From: Sphingobacterium haloxyli
GTDB taxonomy: Bacteria > Bacteroidota > Bacteroidia > Sphingobacteriales > Sphingobacteriaceae
DNA length: 64,000 bases
NCBI RefSeq assembly: GCF_002980525.1
Contig: NZ_PVBQ01000001.1
Span: 62,001 to 126,000 of the forward strand
Reading direction: 5' to 3'
In this document: piece by piece, positions 38,981 through 46,360 of the stretch
How positions within the stretch are numbered: position 1 is the first letter of the stretch
Layout of the letters: the number at the start of each line of letters is the position of its first letter
Position numbers and translations under genes: made by a program
The notes under the pieces: model-generated
What the model was told of the DNA's origin: nothing
The model's input: the letters and a program-made list of their open reading frames with translations, nothing else
The model's database searches: none

Positions 38981-39622
38981 TCAATAAAAGTATCGATCTA
39001 GGAGCTCCCAGAAAAACTCTTCGTCCGTGCCGTATTGCTCCAGGATGCGCTTCCGGGTTTCCTTACCAAACTGAATCTCATTCCCAAAACTATCTTTATA
39101 AATCCACCTATCGAATATATCTTTATCGAAAGAAGCCTTATTGCTATCCCGAGTGTACTCTAGGCCTCCCCTCAGATTTCTTTTGAGCCGAATTTTGGAG
39201 CCATTCACCCGCTCTTCCACATTGATATGCCCGAAGATATCCTTTCCTTCCTCCAGTTTATAGCTTTTATTATCCTCAATTATAGTCATATCAAAGATAT
39301 CCACCTTGAAAGTAGCCCTATAGTCGGCGTGTCTACTATTCTCCCTTACCAATCTCCTTAGCAGTCTGACCTGAGCATCCTTATTTCCTCTCAAACCAGG
39401 TTCTATTTTGTCTAGATACTTCTTTTCGTACTGCAGCTTATTATTACGGCTATCTGTAAATATCAAGTCATCAAATATATTTTTTTCGAGACTGGCCTTA
39501 TATCTTCCGTCGGCAGATTTATACTGGAGTGTTCCAAAAATGTCCGTGTCTATAGCACCTCGCTGTGCAAACAGAACAGAAAACGACAATACCAATGCCA
39601 CACAAATGAAAAGCTGCTTCAT
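38981..39622 (-). CDS. secreted protein with repeated DIF-type motif, unknown function
   Basis: Not recognised. 213 aa from the ATG at 39622 (MKQLFICVALVLSFSVLFAQ), which gives a clean signal peptide; upstream in-frame ATG at 39727 adds 35 residues without sense. The mature protein carries degenerate repeats built around D-I-F: TDIFGTLQYKSADG, KNIFDDLIFTDSRNN, VDIFDMTIIEDNKSY, KDIFGHINVEE and KDIFDRWIYKDSFGN. It looks like short beta-hairpin units, perhaps a small beta-solenoid. It stands alone, convergent with the fusion gene across a 194-bp gap in which no gene is seen. Confidence 0.7.
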   Translation of the reverse strand: MKQLFICVALVLSFSVLFAQRGAIDTDIFGTLQYKSADGRYKASLEKNIFDDLIFTDSRNNKLQYEKKYLDKIEPGLRGNKDAQVRLLRRLVRENSRHADYRATFKVDIFDMTIIEDNKSYKLEEGKDIFGHINVEERVNGSKIRLKRNLRGGLEYTRDSNKASFDKDIFDRWIYKDSFGNEIQFGKETRKRILEQYGTDEEFFWELLDRYFY

Positions 39623-39779
39623 ATCAACGAAATCTTTACAAGGATAGACTATATACTTGAGAATTGGTTTATTCTCTTTCAATAAAAACGTCAGCTCAAA
39701 CTTGGTTAAGGATACAGCGTTGGCCACTTATCTATATTCAGATATGGATTAGCTATTTTGCATAATTAATGATAATTCG

Positions 39780-39787
39780 TATATTTG
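39780..39787 (+). promoter_or_regulatory. candidate promoter -7 box of the toxin-antitoxin pair
   Basis: TATATTTG, exact TAnnTTTG match, ending only 5 bp before the ATG at 39793; a transcript from it would have almost no leader. Confidence 0.35.
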
Positions 39788-39792
39788 ATCGT

Positions 39793-40008
39793 ATGGACAC
39801 TGTAGTAATTCATCCTAAAACTAAAGAGCAATTGGCAGCAGTTAAAGCTTTTGCTAAGGCGCTGAAAATGGAGTTTGAAATAACGCAGCCAACTAGCCAG
39901 TACGACCCAGAATTTGTCAAAAAAATTCTAGACGCGGATAAATCCGCTAAAAAAGGCAATGTCACTAGAATTAAAGATGCTAAAAATATATGGGCAGATA
40001 TTCTGTAG
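39793..40008 (+). CDS. antitoxin of a YoeB-type toxin-antitoxin pair
   Basis: 71 aa from the ATG at 39793 (MDTVVIHPKTKEQLAAVKAF); an ATG at 39769 would add eight residues. Small, charged, with a helical N-terminal part and a C-terminal tail (ILDADKSAKKGNVTRIKD) of the kind that wraps the toxin, as in DUF2683-like Bacteroidota antitoxins. It overlaps the toxin gene by 19 bp, the classical antitoxin-first order. The call rests mainly on the context. Confidence 0.8.
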   Translation: MDTVVIHPKTKEQLAAVKAFAKALKMEFEITQPTSQYDPEFVKKILDADKSAKKGNVTRIKDAKNIWADIL

Positions 40009-40244
40009 ACATTGAAAAGAAAGCAAAAAAGCAATTAGCAGACGTTTACAGGTCAGGCAATAAAGCAGATATAAAAAAGATCGAAATTATAATTGCCGAA
40101 CTCGAAGAACATCCTGAAACAGGCACCGGTAACCCCGAACAATTAAAGTATGAATTATCTGGTTTTTGGTCAAGACGAATTAACGCTAAAGATCGGATCA
40201 TATACACGATAGACAAAAGGGTTTCCTATTTCCTGCGGGTGTAA
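39990..40244 (+). CDS. YoeB/Txe-family mRNA interferase toxin
   Basis: 84 aa, the same length as E. coli YoeB. Shows the family core ETGTGNPEQLKYELSGFWSRRINAKDRIIYTID with the Glu, Arg and His/Tyr-region residues expected of this RelE-like ribosome-dependent ribonuclease. The C-terminus (KRVSYFLRV) lacks the usual HY ending, where a catalytic His/Tyr normally sits, so activity is uncertain. The start ATG lies within the antitoxin gene. Confidence 0.88.
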   Translation: MGRYSVDIEKKAKKQLADVYRSGNKADIKKIEIIIAELEEHPETGTGNPEQLKYELSGFWSRRINAKDRIIYTIDKRVSYFLRV

Positions 40245-40307
40245 CCTCCTTGGGAAATAGTCATAAGGTGTAGGGTTTGCAAATGGCATATAATATAATC
40301 GAAAAAG

Positions 40308-40973
40308 TTAGTAATCTTCGTGAAAACAATACCTATCTCCATTACTTCTTACCACTATTTTAGCTTGTTGAATCAAAAGATAGACACCTTGTTTAACGTG
40401 TTGAGGACGAATCCGATGATGGTATAATTCCGTTTTCTTAATACGTTCAAAAATGTCGATGGCTGTCTGCCTGACTTTAAAAAAGTTAAGTTTCAGCAAT
40501 TTCTCCAATTCTATGCGCACATGTAATAATGTGTCTGATTCTATTTGAATATCCTCGTCTTTTTTCCATTCTTCAAAAACCAGCGAAGGTTTAGGAGGTT
40601 TCTTTTTACCAACTGCAAACTCCCAAGGGATCGATATGTTATAATTCTTCCACTGTCCCTTGTCTTCAATAACTAAACGAACCATTCTTTCTTCATTTAT
40701 TTCATAATCATTCTTATGAAATTCCATTCTCTCGGTAAAAACCTCGCCGTATATTCTCCTTATTAATCCGTCTTCTTTTACCAAGAAATCGTCTACTTTA
40801 AACATTTTTTCAAAATCAGCATAGTAATAAGGAGGTTTTCCGAGAAGGAAAGATAAATCCTCCACAGTCCACTCGTTATCTAGTCGCTTTTTCAAACATG
40901 CGTACCATGCTTTAAAATCATGTGTATACATCATGCCAGAATAGGAGACGTTATTCTTCGATTCTATATCCAT
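40308..40973 (-). CDS. hypothetical protein
   Basis: Not recognised. 221 aa, no signal peptide or membrane helix. Begins MDIESKNNVSYSGMMYTHDFKAWYACLKKRL and contains WTVEDLSFLLGKPPYYYADFEKMF, which resembles a helical HTH-like start, then a charged C-terminal region with RIRPQHVKQGVYLLIQQAKIVV. It follows the 65-aa gene at 41000-41197 by 26 bp on the same strand, probably as one transcript. Confidence 0.6.
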   Translation of the reverse strand: MDIESKNNVSYSGMMYTHDFKAWYACLKKRLDNEWTVEDLSFLLGKPPYYYADFEKMFKVDDFLVKEDGLIRRIYGEVFTERMEFHKNDYEINEERMVRLVIEDKGQWKNYNISIPWEFAVGKKKPPKPSLVFEEWKKDEDIQIESDTLLHVRIELEKLLKLNFFKVRQTAIDIFERIKKTELYHHRIRPQHVKQGVYLLIQQAKIVVRSNGDRYCFHEDY

Positions 40974-40999
40974 TGTGCTCTAATTTTAAACTTTTATAC

Positions 41000-41197
41000 C
41001 TAACCCCACAGCTTCTCTAACATGATCATATCGTACGTTCTCAAAAATGGGCTCTGCAAGCCCCTCCTATCTGCCGGGTTCATCACTAAAATTAAGTGCT
41101 GCTGCTCCTTACTTAAAAAAGAATAGGAGAAAAGAAAGATACGGCCCAGGTCCATCTGTTGCACCAACCGTTCGACTAAAAGTTGTTTGTTTGCCAT
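41000..41197 (-). CDS. small hypothetical protein (65 aa)
   Basis: Not recognised. Begins MANKQLLVERLVQQMDLGRIFLFSY, which reads like the N-terminus of a larger nucleotidyltransferase-type protein, so it could be a truncated remnant; this is a guess. A TATGTTTG promoter box on the minus strand (41237-41244) lies 40 bp upstream and supports expression. Confidence 0.5.
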   Translation of the reverse strand: MANKQLLVERLVQQMDLGRIFLFSYSFLSKEQQHLILVMNPADRRGLQSPFLRTYDMIMLEKLWG

Positions 41198-41236
41198 TAT
41201 CGATTTACAAAGAGTTAGTTATACATATATTCTATA

Positions 41237-41244
41237 CAAACATA
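41237..41244 (-). promoter_or_regulatory. predicted -7 box for the 41197-40308 gene pair
   Basis: Minus-strand TATGTTTG, an exact match to TAnnTTTG, 40 bp before the ATG at 41197. Confidence 0.45.
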
Positions 41245-41752
41245 CAGATAAAGTAACAATATACAAATTATTTATATATTTTTTCTATACGTTAGTTAGC
41301 TTTATTCATATTATTGAACAGAAAATATGACAGCGTTAGGAGAATTTTTAGCAAAGCGATCGGTGAATATGGTAGCCAAAAGAATAGGCCTGAACATAAA
41401 GATAAACCGGCGAAGAATACTTTGGAGCCGTTCGTTAATTCTTCGCCCTAGCGTCTGCATGAGGCCGATACCTCCCCGTGGTGAGCCCGTCTTGAGTCCG
41501 TGTTCCAGTTGAAGTCAGTATAGTTGCATCTTTCTTGCATCACCCGAACATCCCGAACGTCGGCCCAAGTAAGACCCTTGTTATATCAAAGCCCTACAAA
41601 GGAAAACCTAAACAAGCCCTTGTTGCTATTTTCATATTGCCTCTCGAAGCCACATTATGAAGTTCTAAAATACCCATCGAAGGTTGGTTTCGATTCTCCT
41701 AAAAATCAAAAAAAGTTATTAATCAACAACATATAACAATTAACTTCGGGGT
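41245..41752. other. gene-poor stretch
   Basis: About 500 bp with no convincing gene. AT-rich to about 41325, then more GC-rich. A 61-codon plus-strand frame at 41327 starts MTALGEFLAKRSVNMVAKRIGLN, which looks faintly like the start of a Cro/C1-type HTH protein but does not continue sensibly in any one frame, so it may be a decayed gene. Nothing else was recognised; TAACTTCG at 41741-41748 is one base off a promoter box before the next gene. Confidence 0.4.
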
Positions 41753-42490
41753 ATGGCAGTAAATGAAAATGGATATCTGAGAGGACAGGTGGGAAACTTG
41801 GTCTCTCGCAAAGTAGGTACGAAAAACATTGTACAGACCAAACCAGGTCGTAAAATTCGACAAACGGAATCTAGTAAATCCGCAGCCACTGACTTCGGAT
41901 ATGCGAGTGCTGCCGGAGCGTTAATCCGTAACGCCTTCGTGTCCACCCACCGGCAATTGTGCGACGATAAAATGCATAATCGCTTGATAAAATATGTACA
42001 GCGTGTTATGCGCACCACAGCTCGACCTATATTAGGCTATAATAACATAGAAAAAGGTAATATCAGCAGATTGGTCGGTTTCCAGTTTAATGAAAACTGT
42101 CATTTGCACGATTATCTCTATCTTGATCCGATAGTAAACCTAAGCGATAAAAAAATTGATGTCCATTTCCCGGAATTTTATCCAACTGAACATTTGCTTT
42201 TACCGAAAAATTGCAGACATATAGTGATGCAAATCGAGGTCTTTGGCTTTCTATTCAGGAGACGAAGCTATTTTAGACAAGGTGTACATGAGATCGAAAT
42301 TGATATACCCCGGGAAGGTAAAACAGTAGAAGAACAAACAGTGGTTTTCGATGCCCCTTCGGAGCCATACGACACCCTTTTAGTGGCTTTAACGATATTG
42401 TATTTGGATGGAAACGGACCCCGAAGTTTTCTTTACAACAATAAGAATCTTCATCCTGCAGCTATCATAGGTGGTTTTAATTATCAATAG
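41753..42490 (+). CDS. hypothetical protein, DUF6266-like N-terminus
   Basis: 245 aa. No signal peptide. The N-terminus NGYLRGQVGNLVSRKVGTKNIVQTKPGRKIRQT has the G-x-x-G-K-V-G pattern of Bacteroidota proteins like DUF6266. The rest is beta-rich (LVGFQFNENCHLHDYLYLDPIVNL, IEIDIPREGKTVEEQTVVFDA) as in that group. Function is not known. It is often found as an isolated accessory gene, which fits here. It ends at a hairpin. Confidence 0.65.
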   Translation: MAVNENGYLRGQVGNLVSRKVGTKNIVQTKPGRKIRQTESSKSAATDFGYASAAGALIRNAFVSTHRQLCDDKMHNRLIKYVQRVMRTTARPILGYNNIEKGNISRLVGFQFNENCHLHDYLYLDPIVNLSDKKIDVHFPEFYPTEHLLLPKNCRHIVMQIEVFGFLFRRRSYFRQGVHEIEIDIPREGKTVEEQTVVFDAPSEPYDTLLVALTILYLDGNGPRSFLYNNKNLHPAAIIGGFNYQ

Positions 42491-42520
42491 AGCGAGACAT
42501 GCTTTCCGCCAATCTCGCTC
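42490..42520 (+). terminator. hairpin after the 41753 gene
   Basis: 8-bp stem GAGCGAGA (42490-42497) / TCTCGCTC (42513-42520), 15-base loop, followed by GTATTTAATT. The stem begins on the last base of the stop codon. The T-tract is weak. Confidence 0.6.
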
Positions 42521-42553
42521 GTATTTAATTGATTATTATTTCATCATACCCCG

Positions 42554-44338
42554 TTACGAAATACTTTTCGTCTTATCCTTCAGCCACGCCGTCTCCTCGT
42601 CGCTTAAATGAGGGGCTAACTTTTCGAACACCCACGCGTTATACTCGTTGAGCCACGCTACATGTACATCATCTAACAACGATTCATCCACCAGGTCTGT
42701 CGCGATATAGCAGATGGTCATGGTCTCAAAATCCATAAAATCACCAAATTGATTGGAAGCGATTTCTTTACTCAACACTAAGTTCTCGATACGAATACCA
42801 TATTTACCCTCACGATATAGTCCAGGTTCGATGGACGAAATCATCCCTTCCTCGACAGGAATATCGACATTTGTCGGATTGAAAGTATGTGGCCCTTCAT
42901 GTACATTTAGGAAAAAGCCTACCCCGTGTCCGGTGCCGTGTCCATAGTTGCGTAATTCATCCCAGAGTGGACGTCGTGTAAGTGCGTCTATCTGGTATCC
43001 CCGGGTGCCTTTCGGAAATACGGCTGTCGATCCCTCGATAAGAGCCTTTAACACCAACGTATAATCTTTTTTCTCCTCTTCGGTGATATTCCCCAACGAA
43101 ACAACCCGCGTAATGTCGGTTGTACCATCCCGGTATTGTCCACCCGAATCCACCAACAATAAACCCTCGGCTTTTAAAGCTGCGTTACTTTCTTCGGTTG
43201 CTTTGTAATGTGGTAATGCACCATGCGCGCGGTAACCGGCAATCGTATCAAACGAAATATCCACGAAATCTTTTCCCTCGGCACGTATATGCTGCAACTT
43301 ATCGGCAATCGAAATCTCCGTTAATTCTCCCTGCCGCACTTCTTCTTCCACCCATTTGAAAAAACGTGTCATGGCTATACCGTCTTTAACCATGACATTT
43401 CGGGTATGTGCGACCTCCACCTCGTTCTTCACCGCTTTCATTAACGTAGATGGATTAAGGTCTTCTACTATTTTAGTTGATTTCGGAACCGCATCGTACA
43501 TCGCGAAGCAAGTCCGTTTGGGATCCAGCAAAATGGCGTCAGCGTCTAACGACGAAACTGCTTGGAACGCTTCAGCGTAAGGTTTTATATGTACACCTGC
43601 CTGCTCCAATGTTGCTTTATCCTCCTCGCCCAATTTATCGGGATCGATAAAAAAGGTCGTTTCATTCCCCTTTAACAACACGAATCCCAACACCACGGGA
43701 TTACATGGCACGTCATTCCCCCGGATATTTAATAGCCACGCCAAATCATCTAAAGAAGAAACGAGATGTGCGGACACATGTTTAGATTTCATTTTCTGAC
43801 GGACGCGATTTAATTTATTTACCGTACCCTCCCCTGTAGTGGATTCATCCAACAGAAATGCCGGAGATGTCGGTAGTGCTGGTCGGTTATCCCAGATGGT
43901 TTCCAAAATATCTACATGTCCATTTACTTGGATATCCAACGGTAAAAGAGCATCCTTCACGGCTTGCGCTAAGGCAACAGAGGCTAAATTACCGTCGAAC
44001 GCCACGTTGCTACCGGCAGGGAGTTGTTCCGCCAGCCAATGCGCATATTCCGCCGCACCCTGCGTCTTCAATTTCACAAGCTCGAAACCTGTTCCTTCTA
44101 ATTGTTCACCCGCCTGTACGAAATACCGTGCATCTGTCCATAAACCCGCAAAATCTGCGGTAATAGCCAACGTTCCTGCCGAGCCCGTAAAACCGGAAGC
44201 CCAAGCGATACATTTATAGCGATCGGGTAAATACTCGCTGATATGCGGGTCTGAAGACGGAATGATATAAGCATCAATCCCTTGCGACTTCATCTCTTTC
44301 CTGATAGCATCTAAGCGTTCTCTATATGTCATATTCAT
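42554..44338 (-). CDS. pepP: M24 aminopeptidase P (Xaa-Pro aminopeptidase)
   Basis: 594 aa, the three-domain eukaryote-like form of about 600 aa. Two creatinase-like N-terminal domains (MTYRERLDAIRKEMKSQGID and KLNRVRQKMKSKHVSAHLV) precede the pita-bread catalytic domain with metal ligands in LLVDSGGQYRDGTTDITR (two Asp), GHGTGHGVGFFLNVHEGP (His), SSIEPGLY (Glu) and GIRIENL (Glu). It removes N-terminal residues preceding proline and is cytosolic (no signal). It is monocistronic; the next gene downstream is convergent. Confidence 0.95.
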   Translation of the reverse strand: MNMTYRERLDAIRKEMKSQGIDAYIIPSSDPHISEYLPDRYKCIAWASGFTGSAGTLAITADFAGLWTDARYFVQAGEQLEGTGFELVKLKTQGAAEYAHWLAEQLPAGSNVAFDGNLASVALAQAVKDALLPLDIQVNGHVDILETIWDNRPALPTSPAFLLDESTTGEGTVNKLNRVRQKMKSKHVSAHLVSSLDDLAWLLNIRGNDVPCNPVVLGFVLLKGNETTFFIDPDKLGEEDKATLEQAGVHIKPYAEAFQAVSSLDADAILLDPKRTCFAMYDAVPKSTKIVEDLNPSTLMKAVKNEVEVAHTRNVMVKDGIAMTRFFKWVEEEVRQGELTEISIADKLQHIRAEGKDFVDISFDTIAGYRAHGALPHYKATEESNAALKAEGLLLVDSGGQYRDGTTDITRVVSLGNITEEEKKDYTLVLKALIEGSTAVFPKGTRGYQIDALTRRPLWDELRNYGHGTGHGVGFFLNVHEGPHTFNPTNVDIPVEEGMISSIEPGLYREGKYGIRIENLVLSKEIASNQFGDFMDFETMTICYIATDLVDESLLDDVHVAWLNEYNAWVFEKLAPHLSDEETAWLKDKTKSIS

Positions 44339-44419
44339 TCATTTCTGGTGTTTGGCAAGTTAATTTATTCTTTTTTCTTTGCAAAAAGATAATGGAAAAA
44401 GAAGGTTTTCTTTCGTCTT

Positions 44420-44720
44420 TTTTGCCGCTCGAGCCGCGGCGGGGCTCTTCCTTTTTTTTCCGCAAAAAAAGGAAGCAAAAAAACTCCCCACTTTAAAATT
44501 TGATGCGACCCTCTACCCCGCACTTCTCCCGCATCGAGAATAGTTTATATGTGGGGTTTGTAGCTTAATAAGGGGACAATACAATTGCATGAACCCTCCT
44601 TAACCTTCAAGGTCGCATCCAAATATTTGAGGTCTGTAGAAATTCATCCTTAGTACCACCCCTATCCTCAAATATTTGAAGCGACGATTTTTTAAGCAAC
44701 TTTTTTTTAAAAAAAGTGCT
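44420..44720. repeat. modular hairpin repeat, copy 2 (within the 44339-44773 gap)
   Basis: The 435-bp gap before dacB holds no gene. Modules: GCCGCTCGAGCCGCGGC (44424-44440) with a T/A hairpin CTTCC...GGAAG (44447-44475), i.e. the inverted form of the last module of copy 1; a diverged stem region 44502-44570; the core ACAATTGCATGAACCCTCC (44581-44599); a stem-loop with arms 44612-44630 and 44668-44687 and ATCCTTAGT (44646-44654) in the loop; and the GCAACTTTTTTTTAAAAAAAGTGC-type hairpin (about 44696-44719). The shared core and right stem-loop are nearly identical to copy 1. Confidence 0.85.
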
Positions 44721-44745
44721 TAAAGAAAACCTTCTATTAATTTTT

Positions 44746-44753
44746 TAAGTTTG
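44746..44753 (+). promoter_or_regulatory. predicted dacB promoter -7 box
   Basis: TAAGTTTG, exact TAnnTTTG match, 20 bp before the dacB ATG and just after the repeat element. Confidence 0.55.
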
Positions 44754-44773
44754 TACAACTACATATTAAAAAT

Positions 44774-46201
44774 ATGGTAAAAAGAAAAATATATTCCACT
44801 TGGATAGCGACAATACTATTGCTATCAATGCAGATAAGCTATGCGCAATCATTGAAGAATAATATCGATCATGCCTATCAACAGTTTGTGAAGAGCGGTA
44901 AATTCCCGAATGGTATTGCGTCGCTGACGGTACTGGACGGTAAAACAGGACAGCCCGTATTTACGCAGAATCCCGCCATCGGGTTGCCCACTGCCTCGAC
45001 AATGAAAGTCATCACCTCCATCACGGCGTTAGATATCTTAGGCCCGAATTATACCTATCAAACCAAGTTGGCTTATACAGGTGAAATTGACAGCCTGGGT
45101 GTGCTACACGGCGACATTATCGTGATCGGTTCCGGCGACCCTACCCTAGGTAGTGACCGCTATGCCGCCAGCAAAGCGGAAACTATACTGAACAAGTGGG
45201 CATATAAAATCCAACACGCCGGCATACGCCACATCAACGGCCGGGTGATAGGCGACGATCTGTATCTGAATGGAAACGATGTCCCGCCCACGTGGAACTG
45301 GCAAGACATAGGGAATTATTATGGTGCCGGAATATCAGGATTAAATTGGCGAGAAAACAAAGTCGGCATTGTTATTTCCCCGCATACCGTTGGGAAACCC
45401 ACTTTTGTTGCCTCGACGTCCCTGCCCTTGAGGGGGATTACGCTCATCAATGAGGTAATAACGGGACCAAATGGGTCTGGTGACAATGTCTATGCTTACT
45501 CCGCACCCTACTCCAACATTATATATCTACGTGGAACGTATGGTAGAGATCTGAAGAAGGTTATTGAAATAGCTGTGCCGGATCCTGCATTGGCGTTGGC
45601 GCAGCAGTTGGCGACCTCGTTATCGGATGCAGGTATTACGGTAGATAGCATACCGACCACAGGAAAGCGGCTGTTAAACCAAGGAATAGCCCTAGATAAG
45701 CGTCAAAAAGAACTTGACATCCATCAATCTCCTACCTTGAGCCAAATAGTACATTGGTTCAATCAAAAAAGTATCAATCTGTATGGTGAAGCCATGCTCA
45801 AAAGTTTTGGTATCGTCAGCCACAACGAATCTACTACCTTGGAGGCAGCATCGTTGCTAAGCAAGTATTGGGAACAAAAGCTGCGTATCCCGAACAGTGA
45901 GTTGAACATTCAAGATGGCTCTGGGCTTTCTCCGCAAAACCGTGTTACCACGCTAGCTATGGCTAAAATCATGCATTATGCACAAAATAGGCCGTGGTTT
46001 ACCGATTTTCAAAAAAGCCTGCCCACTATCAATGGTATAACAATGAAAAGCGGTACTATCGGCGGCACGCTAGGATATACCGGTTTCCATACAGGTAAAA
46101 CTGGTACGCCGGTTACGTTCTCGCTTCTAGTTAATAACTATACAGGAAGCACGTCCGCCATGCGGCAAGAGATGTTTAAATTATTGGATAGTCTTAAATA
46201 A
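44774..46201 (+). CDS. dacB: D-alanyl-D-alanine carboxypeptidase/endopeptidase, S13 family (PBP4)
   Basis: 475 aa, exported (signal ends SYAQS). Peptidase S13 motifs: Ser75-x-x-Lys78 (STMK), Ser333-Ile-Asn335 (SIN) and Lys425-Ser-Gly (KSGT), a full penicillin-binding active site. The large insertion domain between the first two motifs, typical of PBP4/DacB, is present (IIVIGSGDPTLGSDRY). It trims and opens peptidoglycan cross-links in the periplasm. It stands alone downstream of the repeat region. Confidence 0.96.
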   Translation: MVKRKIYSTWIATILLLSMQISYAQSLKNNIDHAYQQFVKSGKFPNGIASLTVLDGKTGQPVFTQNPAIGLPTASTMKVITSITALDILGPNYTYQTKLAYTGEIDSLGVLHGDIIVIGSGDPTLGSDRYAASKAETILNKWAYKIQHAGIRHINGRVIGDDLYLNGNDVPPTWNWQDIGNYYGAGISGLNWRENKVGIVISPHTVGKPTFVASTSLPLRGITLINEVITGPNGSGDNVYAYSAPYSNIIYLRGTYGRDLKKVIEIAVPDPALALAQQLATSLSDAGITVDSIPTTGKRLLNQGIALDKRQKELDIHQSPTLSQIVHWFNQKSINLYGEAMLKSFGIVSHNESTTLEAASLLSKYWEQKLRIPNSELNIQDGSGLSPQNRVTTLAMAKIMHYAQNRPWFTDFQKSLPTINGITMKSGTIGGTLGYTGFHTGKTGTPVTFSLLVNNYTGSTSAMRQEMFKLLDSLK

Positions 46202-46234
46202 CATTAAAAATTCGCTAATCTTCTTTTGAAATTT

Positions 46235-46242
46235 TAGCTTTG
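46235..46242 (+). promoter_or_regulatory. predicted maeB-ruvA promoter -7 box
   Basis: TAGCTTTG, exact TAnnTTTG match, 118 bp before the maeB ATG; the long leader contains no motif that was recognised. Confidence 0.45.
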
Positions 46243-46360
46243 TATCCATAGAACTTATATTATTCATAGTCGGATTAAGACGCAGACTTCAAGGAAGATC
46301 GACGCTCCTCCATCAGTTTCGTTTTAGTTCAACTTAGGTGATTCACTTTTACTTAAACAA

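Noticed and set aside
41327..41512. 61-codon plus-strand frame as a real gene
   Set aside because: Only the first 25 residues look protein-like; kept as a possible relic, not as a gene.
46243..46360. Riboswitch in the long maeB leader
   Set aside because: No conserved riboswitch core could be recognised.
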